DNA of 64,000 nt from Myxococcales bacterium (GCA_012522445.1 JAAYKL010000046.1:1-64000), one strand, 5' to 3'; shown: positions 44,518 to 53,990, numbered from the stretch's first letter. A program made the numbers and translations. Notes: generated by a model not told the origin, from the letters alone.

Positions 44518-45339
44518 TTATTTTTTGACGTCTTTTTCGAGGTCGCTCAAGTCGGGGAGTTCGTCCCAGTTGGGCAACAGGGTGATTTCGATGCGGCGAT
44601 TGGCCGCCTGGCCCTCGGCCGTGTCGTTGGTATCGGCCGGCGAAAACTCCGCATATCCCGCCGCAGAAATCGAGGTGGGATTGACGCCGTTGTCCTGCAT
44701 GTACTTGACGACGGTCACGGCGCGCGCCGTGGAGAGCTCCCAGTTGGAGGGGAATTTCTTCGAGCGGATGGGCACGTTGTCGGTGTGGCCCGCCACCTGG
44801 AATTTGCGGTCGTCGATCGTGGCCAAAATGGCGGCCAACTGCAACAAAGCCTCCTTGCCCTCTGCGGAGAGCTCGGCCTTGCCCGTGTCGAACAAGATGT
44901 TCGAGGCCATCTCCACGACCATCTGGCCGTTGACCAGGCGAATCTTCAGTTTTCCGGAGTCGACCAGCGTTTTGAACTTCTCAATGATCTCGCGGTATTT
45001 GGCCATGCGCGCCACCTGGGCTTCGCGTTCGGCACGCAGGCGCGCTTCGCGGGCGCGGGTCTCTTCTAAGTCGCTCGACAGCATGCTTTTTTCGCCCAGC
45101 AGGGACTGCACGTCTTGGCCCAATTGCGCGAGCTTCGCCGACATCAACTGGTGCTCTGCGCGCATTTGGTTCAACTGATTTTGCAGTTCAATGTTGTGCT
45201 TGGCCGCGGCGTCGAGGCTGTCTTTCAATTGCTGGGCCTCTTGCACCTTGGCGTTGTACTGATCTTTGGGGATGCCACAGCCAGCCAGGCCGCAACACAG
45301 CAGCGCACCGAGAATGAGCGCGGTCTTTTTCGTTGTCAT
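44518..45339 (-). CDS. OmpA/MotB-domain lipoprotein with coiled coil
   Basis: A 273-residue lipoprotein. The lipobox is GLAGC (Cys at about 21). A long coiled coil (about 28-115, many Gln/Leu/Glu/Arg heptads) is followed by an OmpA-like domain (about 125-260) with FDTGKAELS, VAGHTDNVPI, NWELSTARAVTVVKYMQDNG and NRRIEITLLP. This peptidoglycan-binding layout matches PAL/OmpA-type tethers. It is directly downstream of mglA, 74 bp away. Confidence 0.9.
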   Translation of the reverse strand: MTTKKTALILGALLCCGLAGCGIPKDQYNAKVQEAQQLKDSLDAAAKHNIELQNQLNQMRAEHQLMSAKLAQLGQDVQSLLGEKSMLSSDLEETRAREARLRAEREAQVARMAKYREIIEKFKTLVDSGKLKIRLVNGQMVVEMASNILFDTGKAELSAEGKEALLQLAAILATIDDRKFQVAGHTDNVPIRSKKFPSNWELSTARAVTVVKYMQDNGVNPTSISAAGYAEFSPADTNDTAEGQAANRRIEITLLPNWDELPDLSDLEKDVKK

Positions 45340-45413
45340 AATTTGCCTCCGTTGGGGAATGTTAGGGAGTGATTGGGGCGTCGGTGTGCCCCAAATTCGC
45401 GAGCTGATGCGGG

Positions 45414-46001
45414 CTACGAACCTTTTTTCAGCTCATTTAGCACCAATTTTGCCACGGCTTTGAGGGTGTCGAAGACCCCTTGTCCCGTGGGGCAGACCGC
45501 CTCAAAATCCGGCACGCCATTGGGATTGAGCAAGGCGCGCATTTCGGCCACATCGGCGATGTTGGGCAGGTCGCGCTTGTTGTACTGAATCACGTGGGGC
45601 AGTTTATCGAGGTCGTATCCCTGCTCCTGCAGGTTGTAGCGCAGGTTCTCCATGGACTCCATGTTGGCTTCCATGCGCTCGATTTGCGAGTCCGCCACAA
45701 ACACCACGCCGTCGACCCCCTTGAGGATCAGCTTTCGCGACGCGTCGTAAAACACCTGTCCGGGAACGGTGTAGAGGTGAAAGCGGGTTTTGAAACCGCG
45801 AATCTCGCCCAGCGCCAATGGGAGAAAGTCGAAAAACAGCGTGCGATCGGTTTCGGTGGCCAGTGAAATCATCTTGCCCTTCGCGTCGGGCATTGTCTTG
45901 TTGTAGATGTACTGCAGGTTTGTGGTTTTGCCGCACAAGCCCGGCCCGTAGTAGACGATTTTGCAGTTGATTTCACGCGATGAATAGTTAATGAATGCCA
46001 T
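45414..46001 (-). CDS. mglA: MglA Ras-like polarity GTPase
   Basis: A 195-residue small GTPase, the same length as I recall for Myxococcus xanthus MglA and very similar throughout. Visible are [16 protein letters not shown] (P-loop), [14 protein letters not shown] (switch I), [19 protein letters not shown] (switch II), QYNKRDLP and a C-terminal LNELKKGS. In myxobacteria MglA-GTP sets the leading pole and drives gliding and type IV pilus motility. Here it is 13 bp downstream of mglB, its GTPase-activating partner. Motility itself is inferred, as no motility genes are in the window. Confidence 0.97.
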   Translation of the reverse strand: MAFINYSSREINCKIVYYGPGLCGKTTNLQYIYNKTMPDAKGKMISLATETDRTLFFDFLPLALGEIRGFKTRFHLYTVPGQVFYDASRKLILKGVDGVVFVADSQIERMEANMESMENLRYNLQEQGYDLDKLPHVIQYNKRDLPNIADVAEMRALLNPNGVPDFEAVCPTGQGVFDTLKAVAKLVLNELKKGS

Positions 46002-46014
46002 TAGTTAACATCCT

Positions 46015-46497
46015 CTAATCGTTGAACAAATTGTCGATATCATCATCCGTGATCTCAGAGAACGGCGTGGTGGTGTTGGGGTCTTGTACTTTTTGCAACA
46101 GGGACTCAAAAATGGCGTTTAGCGCCTCGTTGGCCTTGCGCACGCGCAAGCGGACGAGCCCCAGAGAAGAGCGCTCGTCGAAAATCACCACGAGGATCAC
46201 CCGCTGTCCCACGATTTGTATGTGGATGTTTTGGCGTTCGCCCTCGTGGAATTGGGTGGCGAATTCGTTTTCTTTTAGCAGCTTTGCCATGCCACCGGTG
46301 GCGGCGATGTTGCCAGCGGTCAGCGATGCCAACGATGTGGTATCAATGGTTTCGTACTCGCCGGAGGTGGCGATGAGCTGTCCGTTTTTGTCGATGATAA
46401 AGACGACGATGGCATTGGCATCCCGAACGAGTTTGTCGCAGACCTCTTGGATCTGATTGAACTCCTGCTCGAACATGACCATGTTGGATTCGATCAT
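46015..46497 (-). CDS. mglB: MglB roadblock/LC7 GTPase-activating protein
   Basis: A 160-residue roadblock-fold protein that stimulates GTP hydrolysis by MglA. Characteristic are DTTSLASLTAGNIAATGG, QFHEGERQNI, SLGLVRLRV and the C-terminal EITDDDIDNLF. The ATG at 46497 is favoured because AGGAG lies seven bases upstream and it matches the known N-terminus. An ATG at 46575 would add 26 residues. It is first in a run with mglA, the OmpA-like lipoprotein and ppx. Confidence 0.96.
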   Translation of the reverse strand: MIESNMVMFEQEFNQIQEVCDKLVRDANAIVVFIIDKNGQLIATSGEYETIDTTSLASLTAGNIAATGGMAKLLKENEFATQFHEGERQNIHIQIVGQRVILVVIFDERSSLGLVRLRVRKANEALNAIFESLLQKVQDPNTTTPFSEITDDDIDNLFND

Positions 46498-46723
46498 TCT
46501 CAACTCCTGCAGGTTGCGTTTCAGCGGCAAAAAAGCAAGCGCATCTGCTTGTTTAGCCGTGGTTTTAACAGACATGCAGACGCTCTTCAAGATGCGATCG
46601 GGACACGCCCGCGGATTCTCGTTGTTCCCCTTGGCCTGGGAGTTCTTGCGCGCCCGCGAGGCGTATGATACGGAAAACAATCTTTTGGCGCAGCGTTTCG
46701 CGCCTTCTGCCAAAAGCCGACGC

Positions 46724-47650
46724 ATGAAAAACAACAAACCCAAACAAAACAGTCCCTCGGCCGCCACAAAACCCTTCGAAGCGCTGGCCGAAGAGCTCGG
46801 GGCGGCTTACGAGGCGGCGAGTTTGGGCGCCGCGTTGCCCATCGCCGTCGACCCATCATCGCCCGATTCTTTGCTGCGCGCCCTCCACCACATTTTGATG
46901 ACGCCCCGGCCGGACTGGGGGCTCAAAACCCTGGCCCGCACCGGCGCGTTGGCCGCCGTGCTGCCCGAGTGCCAGGCCATGGTGGGCTTTGGGGAGGGCA
47001 TCCGGCACAAGGACGTCTGGGCTCACACTTGCCAGGTCGTCCGCCAAACGCCCCCACGGCTCATCGTCCGATGGGCGGGGCTCCTCCACGACATCGGCAA
47101 GGTGCCCACGCGGCGCTTCGCCCCGAGCGGCGAGGTGACCTTCATCGGCCACCCGGAGGTCGGCGCCAAAATGTTTGGCCGCATCGCCAGGCGCCTGCCC
47201 TTCTCCGCGTCCATGGCCGCGCAACTGCGCTTCCTCATCGCCGCACACCTGCGGGCCGCTGCCTACGACACCTCCTGGACCGACTCGGCGGTGCGCCGCT
47301 TCGCCCGCGACGCCGGAGAGTCCCTCGACGACCTGCTCGACCTCTCCCGCGCGGACATCACGAGCAAGTACGCAGAAAAAGTGCGCCGGGGCCTCGCGCT
47401 CATCAACGCCCTGGCCGAGCGCATCGACCGCGTCACCCAGCAAGACCGCCAGCCCCCTGCCCTGCCCGCGGGACTCGGCCACGCCATTATGCAGCACTTT
47501 CAGCTCTCGCCGGGGCCGGCCTTGGGCCGCGTTATGCACACTTTAAAAGAGCGGGTGGAGGACGGCGAATTGCCGGTGGGCGCCGATTTTTCGGTCTACC
47601 TGGCGTTTATCGAAGCGCAGCGACTGCTGCCACAACCGCAACACCGCTAA
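46724..47650 (+). CDS. HD-domain protein related to CCA-adding enzyme C-terminus
   Basis: A 308-residue protein with an HD hydrolase domain of the kind fused to tRNA nucleotidyltransferases: the His in RHKDVWAHT, then LLHDIGKVPTRR (HD), GHPEVGAKMFGRIARRL and a helical RNA-binding-like tail. The nucleotidyltransferase head (GGxxRD motif) is absent. The N-terminal 45 residues are low-complexity. It may be a stand-alone phosphohydrolase on 2',3'-cyclic or phosphate ends. The ATG at 46724 begins after the divergent mglB region. It is convergent with a kinase gene 4 bp away. Confidence 0.82.
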   Translation: MKNNKPKQNSPSAATKPFEALAEELGAAYEAASLGAALPIAVDPSSPDSLLRALHHILMTPRPDWGLKTLARTGALAAVLPECQAMVGFGEGIRHKDVWAHTCQVVRQTPPRLIVRWAGLLHDIGKVPTRRFAPSGEVTFIGHPEVGAKMFGRIARRLPFSASMAAQLRFLIAAHLRAAAYDTSWTDSAVRRFARDAGESLDDLLDLSRADITSKYAEKVRRGLALINALAERIDRVTQQDRQPPALPAGLGHAIMQHFQLSPGPALGRVMHTLKERVEDGELPVGADFSVYLAFIEAQRLLPQPQHR

Positions 47651-47654
47651 AGAG

Positions 47655-49064
47655 CTAAAAAATGGCGTTGGGATCGCGCTCAATGGCGCGCCGCGGCTTG
47701 GTGTCCTTGGCCGCAGGGGGCGCCGCATCGGGCGGGGAGTAGGGCCGCTCCCGAGAGATGACGCGGTGGGGGCGTTTGGCGGGCGGCGCTGCGGGTCGGT
47801 CGCCCTGTTCGGCCTTGGGGACTGCCGCGGTTTCGGGGGGCAGCGCGGTTTCGGGGGCGGCGGCTGGGGCGTCTGCGGAGGTGGCTTCGGACGCACCGGT
47901 CGGCGGCGTTTCGGGAGGGGGCGCGGACAAGGGCAAGACCGCCGTGCCCGCCGAGAGGTGCACCGTGATGTCGTTGTTCATGACGCGGTGCTGAACGACA
48001 AAGAACCCCGCCACGACCCAACAAAATACGCCGATCAACCAAGGCACCCAGGTGACATCGCCGCTGGGGTGGGCCGTCGCATGCGCCGTCGATGGCACCG
48101 ACGCGTTTTGCGTGGTGGAGAAATGCAGCGGTCGCTTGTGGGGCAACGCGCTGGGCATCGCCGTGGTGCGGTCGCGCGCTTCGCCGCCTTGCAGCGCTTT
48201 CAACAGGGCGTCGCGCATGGCGTGGGCGTTGTCGTAGCGCTCGTGCGGACGGCGGGCCATGGCCTTGAGGATCACCGCCTCCAGGGCGGGAGAAAACCGC
48301 GGGTCCACCGATGTGGGGCGCGCGAAATCCTGCGTGCAAATGTTGATCATCACCTCGCTGTTGGAGGCCCCTTCGTAGGGACGCCGCCCCAGGAGGGCCT
48401 CGTACAACACCGCCCCCAGCGCGTAGATGTCGATGCGGTGATCGATGTTGGTTTCGCCGCGCGCCTGCTCCGGCGCCATGTACAGCGGCGTGCCCATCAC
48501 CGTACCGGTGCGCGTCAACGACAGGGCGTTTTCGGCGTCGAGGTATTTGGAGACGCCAAAATCGAGCAGCTTCACGAAGTGGCGGCGATCGCCCACCCTC
48601 GTGATGAAAATGTTGTCGGGCTTCAAATCGCGGTGAACGATTTGGTGATCGTGCGCCGCCTGCAAGCCGAGCAGGGTTTGGGCAAACACATCGACGATGG
48701 CCGCCAATGTGGCCTCGGGCGTCTTCAGCCAGTGCCCCAGGGACGTGCCCTGCAGCAGCGGCATCACCGTGTAGTAGACCTGGTCCCCCGCGACGATCTC
48801 GGCGCCGAAATCCAGCACCTCGCAGATGTTGTCGTGTCCCAGGGCCCCCGCCATGCGCGCCTCTTGCTGAAAGCGCTCCAACGCCACCCGGTGGTCGTCG
48901 CCGCCGCCCAGCAATGTTTTGATGGCCACCTGCCGGTGCACCGCGACGTGCTCTGCGCGGTACACGTGCCCCATGCCGCCCGAGCCGATGACCTCCTGCA
49001 GGCGGTACTTGCCGCCCAAGAGGGTTCCAGCGGGAAACACGGGGTGGTGATGGTGACGGGCCAC
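47655..49064 (-). CDS. membrane-anchored Ser/Thr protein kinase
   Basis: A 469-residue Hanks-type kinase. The kinase domain (about 15-285) has GSGGMGHVYRAEH, VAIKTL (Lys), VHRDLKPDNIF, LLDFGVSK and GTPLYMAPEQARGE. A linker rich in Ser/Thr/His precedes one membrane helix (about 330-350, VPWLIGVFCWVVAGFFVV). The outer part (about 120 residues) is Pro/Ala/Glu-rich and disordered, so no ligand domain is visible. It follows the calcium-loop outer-membrane protein gene by 10 bp. Confidence 0.92.
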   Translation of the reverse strand: MARHHHHPVFPAGTLLGGKYRLQEVIGSGGMGHVYRAEHVAVHRQVAIKTLLGGGDDHRVALERFQQEARMAGALGHDNICEVLDFGAEIVAGDQVYYTVMPLLQGTSLGHWLKTPEATLAAIVDVFAQTLLGLQAAHDHQIVHRDLKPDNIFITRVGDRRHFVKLLDFGVSKYLDAENALSLTRTGTVMGTPLYMAPEQARGETNIDHRIDIYALGAVLYEALLGRRPYEGASNSEVMINICTQDFARPTSVDPRFSPALEAVILKAMARRPHERYDNAHAMRDALLKALQGGEARDRTTAMPSALPHKRPLHFSTTQNASVPSTAHATAHPSGDVTWVPWLIGVFCWVVAGFFVVQHRVMNNDITVHLSAGTAVLPLSAPPPETPPTGASEATSADAPAAAPETALPPETAAVPKAEQGDRPAAPPAKRPHRVISRERPYSPPDAAPPAAKDTKPRRAIERDPNAIF

Positions 49065-49074
49065 GGGCGGTGGG

Positions 49075-50298
49075 TTAGCGAGCGGTGTAGGGCTCGTATG
49101 CGGGCTTCAGTTGCTTGGGTTCTGCCCACGTCGGTGTGAAGGTAAAATTGAGCAGCAGGCCGATGTTGTCCCGGGCAGCGCCTTCGGTGCCCAAGACGGG
49201 GATCCAGAGGCTGCCGCCGACGGCAAAGCGCCGCTCGATGACAAAGGCATCGACGCCCGGCTCCAACGCCAGGGTAAAATGCCCGCCTTGGCGATACACT
49301 TCATCTGCGGCGACGCGGCCATTGTCTTCCCACCAGCCGCCGATATCCTCCCAGGTGTGGCGGGCGTTGTAGGTGTACCAATGATAGCGGACGGCCGAAT
49401 AGCCAAAGGCGATGTCGACGTAGGGTACCACGCGGCGCACGGGCACCTGCAGGCGCACCACGCCGCCCAAGTGGCCAAAGGTTTTGATGCCGTCGTATTT
49501 GTACTCATTGGGATCGTCGAGCACGGAGATGAAGTCTTGTCGGTTCGAGGCATAGGTAAATCCGCCGCGCAGGTTGAGCCCCACCCCCAGCCAACGCACC
49601 GGGACGGCCAGGAGTTTGAGGCCGATGCTCCAGCCGATGTCGGGGTCGAACGGAATGCTGTCGCCGTACACCGATGCGCCGCGCACATCCTTCCAGTGAA
49701 AGTTGGGCAGGGCCAAGCCCAGGTGCGTGTTGATGACGAACCCCTGGGTTTTGTGCTGTGGCGTCGGGCGTTCGTACATTTGTTTTTTGCAGTACTTCGT
49801 GGCCTGGCAGGCGGGCTCTTGGCAGTCGATCAAACCATTGCCGTCGTTGTCGATGCCGTCGCGACAGGCCGCGCCCACCTCTGCAGGGGCAGAGACGATG
49901 ACCGGCACCGGCAGGGTGGGTGATGGTTGCACGCAGATGGCGTAAATTTGGCAGTCGGGATCGTCGCAGTCGACCAGGCCGTCGCCGTCGTTGTCGAGGC
50001 CATCTTGGCAGGCCGCCAGCGATTTTTGGGCCGTGGCCAGCGCCGCGTCATCCTCGGCAGGCGCTTCGCCCTCGGCAGGCGCTTCGCTCTCGGCAGGCGC
50101 TTCGCTCTCGGCAGGCGCTTCGCCCTCGGCAGACACTTCGCCAACGACAGGCGCTTCGCTCTTGGCAGACACTTCGCCCGCGGCAGTCGGCGCCGCTGTC
50201 ACATCGCCGCCAGGTGCCGTCTCCTGTGCCATCCCCGGCGACGCTGCGCCCACCATTCCCAGCAAAAAGACAAGTCCGAATACTTTAAAACGCGCCAT
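49075..50298 (-). CDS. outer-membrane protein with calcium-loop (MopE-like) repeats
   Basis: A 407-residue exported protein with a signal peptide (about 1-24, ending GMA), a tandem-repeat acidic region of APAESE / APAEGE type (about 45-85), and two DG-xDNDGDGLVDC-xxPxC loops (about 95-170) like those of MopE and thrombospondin type 3 repeats, which bind calcium. A beta-barrel part follows (about 185-400, strands such as GFVINTHLGLALPNF and WLGVGLNLRGGFTY). It is probably a surface-exposed outer-membrane protein. It lies just upstream of the kinase. Confidence 0.82.
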   Translation of the reverse strand: MARFKVFGLVFLLGMVGAASPGMAQETAPGGDVTAAPTAAGEVSAKSEAPVVGEVSAEGEAPAESEAPAESEAPAEGEAPAEDDAALATAQKSLAACQDGLDNDGDGLVDCDDPDCQIYAICVQPSPTLPVPVIVSAPAEVGAACRDGIDNDGNGLIDCQEPACQATKYCKKQMYERPTPQHKTQGFVINTHLGLALPNFHWKDVRGASVYGDSIPFDPDIGWSIGLKLLAVPVRWLGVGLNLRGGFTYASNRQDFISVLDDPNEYKYDGIKTFGHLGGVVRLQVPVRRVVPYVDIAFGYSAVRYHWYTYNARHTWEDIGGWWEDNGRVAADEVYRQGGHFTLALEPGVDAFVIERRFAVGGSLWIPVLGTEGAARDNIGLLLNFTFTPTWAEPKQLKPAYEPYTAR

Positions 50299-50446
50299 GA
50301 GTGCCTCCCGAATCTTTGGTTGAAACAGTCTGTGATTTTACAAGAAAAGCGCCAGATGTCCATCGGAAGGGGCGAAGGGAGGGCGGCGCAGCGCGCGACA
50401 AAAGACAGAAAATGGAGCGGAGGAGAAAATGCGGGGCAGAGCGGGG

Positions 50447-50881
50447 CTACTGGTTTTGGTAGCTCTCGAGGATCTCTTCGGCTTTTTGCTTGGCGCTCTC
50501 CAAGGCGCTGGGCGCTTCGCCCTCGTCGCCGCTGGTGGCTTCGCCTTCGCTGGATGCGTCGTCTTCCTGTGCCGCGTCGCCGCCGCTGCCGGTCTCTCCG
50601 GGGCGTCCGGCGCGCTTCAGGCCGCTCTTTTTGACCGCTTTGTCCGGCGCTTTCACCGCCGGTGTTTCGGCGTCGTCGCCGTCGGTGGCTTCGCCGTTGT
50701 CGCCGTCGGTGGCTTCGGCATCGTCGCCATCGCCATCGGTGGCTTCATCGGGAGCGGGTTCGCTTTTTTTGGCGCTGCTGGCCGTGGCCGAACCCGTCAT
50801 TTGAAATGTGCACCCCGACAACCAAAACAGGGCAAGCACGGATGCGATCACCGTAAATAGACTTCGAAAACGCTTTGTCAT
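50447..50881 (-). CDS. small low-complexity lipoprotein
   Basis: A 144-residue predicted lipoprotein with lipobox WLSGC (Cys at about 24). The mature part is mostly Asp/Glu/Ala/Gly/Ser/Lys and disordered, with EATDGD repeats, and a short amphipathic helix closes the protein (ESAKQKAEEILESYQNQ). Function is unknown. It lies alone between the calcium-loop protein gene and nrdJ. Confidence 0.75.
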   Translation of the reverse strand: MTKRFRSLFTVIASVLALFWLSGCTFQMTGSATASSAKKSEPAPDEATDGDGDDAEATDGDNGEATDGDDAETPAVKAPDKAVKKSGLKRAGRPGETGSGGDAAQEDDASSEGEATSGDEGEAPSALESAKQKAEEILESYQNQ

Positions 50882-51001
50882 GGGGCAACTCCTTGTGTGA
50901 TTAAATATTGCACCGTCACAATATACTGAAAAAAGACGCGCTGTTGGGGCAAAAATTCTGCGGGGCGTCTGCGGGGCATCTCGCGGGGCGCTGCGACACG
51001 C

Positions 51002-53752
51002 TCAGCTACATCCCGAAGTGGCGCCGCAGTTGATGCAGCGGTGACACGCACCGGAGCGCACCATAATCGAGCCGCAATCCGAGCACGGTGGGGCGTCGAC
51101 CTCGGTTTGAAAGCCCAGATCTTCGCTGTGCAGCGGGGGAATGGAAGAGACCGATGTGGGCATGGGCGGCAGGCTCGTCAGACCGGTGGTCATGGAGGAT
51201 ACCGCGGCGATCTCTGAGCCCTCGGGCATGAATTTGATCTGCAGCCAGCGGAACAGGTAATCCATGATGGACTTCGCCATGGGGATCTCTGGGTTGCGCG
51301 TGATCCCCGAGGGTTCGAAGCGCGTGTGGGCGAATTTGTCGACGAGCACCTTGAGGGGCACGCCGTATTGCAGGGCGAGGGAGATCGCCGTGGCAAAGGA
51401 GTCCATCAGGCCGGAGACCACGGAGCCCTCCTTGGCCATGCGGATGAAAATTTCGCCCACGGTGCCGTCGTCGTACATGCCCGCCGTGATGTAGCCCTCG
51501 TGGCCGGAGATGTCGAACTTGTGCGTCACGCTTTGGCGCTCGTCGGGCAGGCGGCGGCGCGCCATTTCGGGGGTGGTCGTGCGCTGCTGCTGAAACTCCT
51601 TCGCCTTCTCGGAGGTGGTGAGCGGCTGCGTGCGCTTGGAGGCGTCGCGGTACACGGCCACCGCTTTCAGGCCCAGCTTCCACGCATCGACGTAAACATT
51701 GAAGATGTCGTCGGCCGTGGCCTCTTGGGGCACATTGACCGTTTTGGAGATCGCCCCGGAGAGGAACGGCTGCGCGGCGGCCATCATGCGGATGTGTCCC
51801 ATGGGTTCGATGGTGCGCACGCCCTTGTCGGATTTGAACGCGCAGTCGAACACGGGATAGTGGTCGAATTGCAGGGCGGGTGCGCCCTCCACGGTGCCGG
51901 AGTCGTTGACGTACTCGACGATGGATTGGACGTCGCTCTCGGCGTAGCCCAATTGCCGCAAGGCCTCGGGCACGGACTGGTTCACGATTTTGAGCACGCC
52001 GCCGCCCACGAGTTTTTTGTACTTCACCAGCGCGATGTCGGGCTCGATGCCGGTCGTGTCGCAGTCCATCATGAAGGCGATGGTGCCCGTGGGCGCCAAC
52101 ACGGTGGTTTGCGCGTTGCGAAAGCCCTTTTGATCGCCCAAGGCCAGCGCGGTGTCCCAGGCCTCCTTGGCCGCTTGGATCATCATCGGCGGCGCCAGCG
52201 CTTCGTCGATGTCGTCGACGGCCCGGCGGTGCAGTTGGATGACCTCGAGCATGGGCGCTTTGTTTTCGTCGTAGCGGGCAAACGGCCCCATGGACGCGGC
52301 GATGCGCGCCGATTGGGCATACGCTTCGCCCGTCATCAGGGCGGTCACGGCCGAGGCATAGGCGCGTCCGGCGGCGCTGTCATACGGCAAGCCGCGGCGC
52401 ATGAGCAGGGCGCCCAGGTTGGCGTAGCCCAGGCCGAGCGGGCGAAAGTCGTGGCTGTTCACGCGGATTTTTTCGGAGGGGTACTTGGCGTTGTCTACGA
52501 TGATCTCCTGGGCGGTGATCATGATGTCGATGACGTGCTTGTACATGTCGGCGTCGAAGTCGCCGTCGGCATTGATGAAGCGCATGAGGTTCATCGAGGC
52601 CAGGTTGCAGGCCGAGTCGTCGAGGAACATGTATTCGGAGCAGGGGTTGGACGCGTTGATGCGCCCGGAGTTTTTGCACGTGTGCCACAGGTTGCAGGTG
52701 TCGTCGAACTGCATGCCGGGATCGCCGCACTGGTGCGTGGCCTCGGCGATTTGCTGCATGATGTCGCGGGCCCGGAGGGTGTCGACGGGCTGTTGGTCCA
52801 CCACGGAGACCGTTTGGTACTCGCGGTCTTCCACGACGGCGCGCATGAAGGTGTCGGAGGCGCGCACCGAGTTGTTGGAGTTTTGAAAATAGACCGAGCT
52901 ATAGGCCTCGCCGTTGAGGTCGCCGCTGTAGCCCGCCTCGATGAGCGCCCAGGCCTTCTCCTCTTCGCGCACCTTGCAGGTGATGAACTCTTCAATGTCG
53001 GGGTGTTCGGTGTTGAGGATGACCATTTTGGCCGCGCGCCGCGTCTTGCCGCCGCTCTTGATGACGCCGGCAAAGGCGTCGAACCCGCGCATGAAGGAGA
53101 CGGGGCCCGAGGCCTGTCCGCCCGTCGAGAGGGACTCGCGGGAGGAGCGGATGGTGGAGAGGTTGGAGCCCGACCCCGAACCGCCCTTGAACAGCGTGGC
53201 CTCGGTGGAGGCCAGTTCCATGATGGAGTCCATGGTGTCTTCGACGGAGTTAATAAAGCAGGCCGACATTTGGGGATGGGGATCGATGCCGACGTTGAAC
53301 CAGACGGGGCTGTTGAAGGTGGCCATCTGGTGCAGCAAAATGTGCGTCAGCTCGGACTCAAAGGTTTCGGCATCTGTCTCGGAGGCGAAGTAGCCGTCGC
53401 GGCGCCCCCAATCGCAAATGGCGCCCACAACGCGGTCGATGATTTGCTTCACCGACTGCTCTTTGTCGCCCTTGCTGGACTTGGTGCGAAAATACTTGGA
53501 GACCACCACGTTGGTGGCGAGCTGGCTCCAAAAAGAAGGCATCTCGACATCGTGGGCGTCGAGAATTTTTTCGCCTTTGTCATTGGTAATCGTGGCGCTG
53601 CGATAGTCCCACGAAATGGCGTCGTAGGGGTGCTGCCCCGTGCGCGTCAGCCGCCGGGCGAACTTCAGGCCGCTGTTAATGCCCAAAGTGCGCTGCTCGT
53701 GGCCCGCGCGTGTTTTGTCCGTCTTGTTTTTGTCTCGCTCTGTCGTGTTCAT
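51002..53752 (-). CDS. nrdJ: class II (vitamin B12-dependent) ribonucleotide reductase
   Basis: A 916-residue enzyme that makes deoxyribonucleotides with adenosylcobalamin and works with or without oxygen. Conserved stretches are SPVWFNVG, QMSACFINSVEDTMDSI, KGGSGSGSNLS, NPCSEYMFLDDSACNLAS (catalytic Cys/Glu), PTGTIAFMMDCDTTGIEPD, and AVYRDASKRTQPL. A C-terminal CSDCGS / CHRCINCG zinc-ribbon tail follows, as in bacterial NrdJ. No intein is seen. It has a long 5' leader with NrdR boxes upstream. It is a single gene, and no class I or III reductase is in the window. Confidence 0.96.
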   Translation of the reverse strand: MNTTERDKNKTDKTRAGHEQRTLGINSGLKFARRLTRTGQHPYDAISWDYRSATITNDKGEKILDAHDVEMPSFWSQLATNVVVSKYFRTKSSKGDKEQSVKQIIDRVVGAICDWGRRDGYFASETDAETFESELTHILLHQMATFNSPVWFNVGIDPHPQMSACFINSVEDTMDSIMELASTEATLFKGGSGSGSNLSTIRSSRESLSTGGQASGPVSFMRGFDAFAGVIKSGGKTRRAAKMVILNTEHPDIEEFITCKVREEEKAWALIEAGYSGDLNGEAYSSVYFQNSNNSVRASDTFMRAVVEDREYQTVSVVDQQPVDTLRARDIMQQIAEATHQCGDPGMQFDDTCNLWHTCKNSGRINASNPCSEYMFLDDSACNLASMNLMRFINADGDFDADMYKHVIDIMITAQEIIVDNAKYPSEKIRVNSHDFRPLGLGYANLGALLMRRGLPYDSAAGRAYASAVTALMTGEAYAQSARIAASMGPFARYDENKAPMLEVIQLHRRAVDDIDEALAPPMMIQAAKEAWDTALALGDQKGFRNAQTTVLAPTGTIAFMMDCDTTGIEPDIALVKYKKLVGGGVLKIVNQSVPEALRQLGYAESDVQSIVEYVNDSGTVEGAPALQFDHYPVFDCAFKSDKGVRTIEPMGHIRMMAAAQPFLSGAISKTVNVPQEATADDIFNVYVDAWKLGLKAVAVYRDASKRTQPLTTSEKAKEFQQQRTTTPEMARRRLPDERQSVTHKFDISGHEGYITAGMYDDGTVGEIFIRMAKEGSVVSGLMDSFATAISLALQYGVPLKVLVDKFAHTRFEPSGITRNPEIPMAKSIMDYLFRWLQIKFMPEGSEIAAVSSMTTGLTSLPPMPTSVSSIPPLHSEDLGFQTEVDAPPCSDCGSIMVRSGACHRCINCGATSGCS

Positions 53753-53953
53753 CCCCGCACCTCGATCAAATGTTTGCCCTATGTGCGACGCCCCGTGCGC
53801 CGCGCTTCTCTTTGAAAATGTAACCCCACCGACGCAAAAGACACCTCGACAGCGAGAGCAGATTTCTCCGCCCCCAACACAGTTCGTTGCGTCTGTAATT
53901 GTTCAGTGTTTTGACAAGAAAGGTTCTGCCCCTTTCCGTAGGGTGTGTCAAGA

Positions 53954-53982
53954 AAAATACCACTACATCTTGTGCTTCTCAA
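53954..53982 (-). promoter_or_regulatory. candidate nrdJ promoter
   Basis: TTGAGA (53982-53977), 17-bp spacer, TATTTT (53959-53954). The proximal NrdR box fills the spacer exactly. A TTGACA at 53952-53947 is a second -35 candidate without a good -10. Confidence 0.55.
53960..53975. promoter_or_regulatory. NrdR box, promoter-proximal
   Basis: CCACTACATCTTGTGC matches the NrdR consensus (acaCwAtATaTwGtgt) at 13 of 16 positions, including all six invariant ones. It lies 31 bp from a second box, the spacing known for NrdR pairs. Confidence 0.75.
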
Positions 53983-53990
53983 AAAGAAAA

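Noticed and set aside
46498-46575. 26-residue N-terminal extension of MglB
   Set aside because: The ATG at 46497 has a good ribosome binding site and matches the known MglB N-terminus, although the extension is in frame.
51326-53815. very long open frame antisense to nrdJ
   Set aside because: The opposite strand encodes a full, conserved NrdJ. Long antisense frames are expected in GC-rich DNA.
53753-53947. cobalamin riboswitch upstream of nrdJ
   Set aside because: No B12-box or conserved stem pattern could be recognised, so only a long leader is reported.
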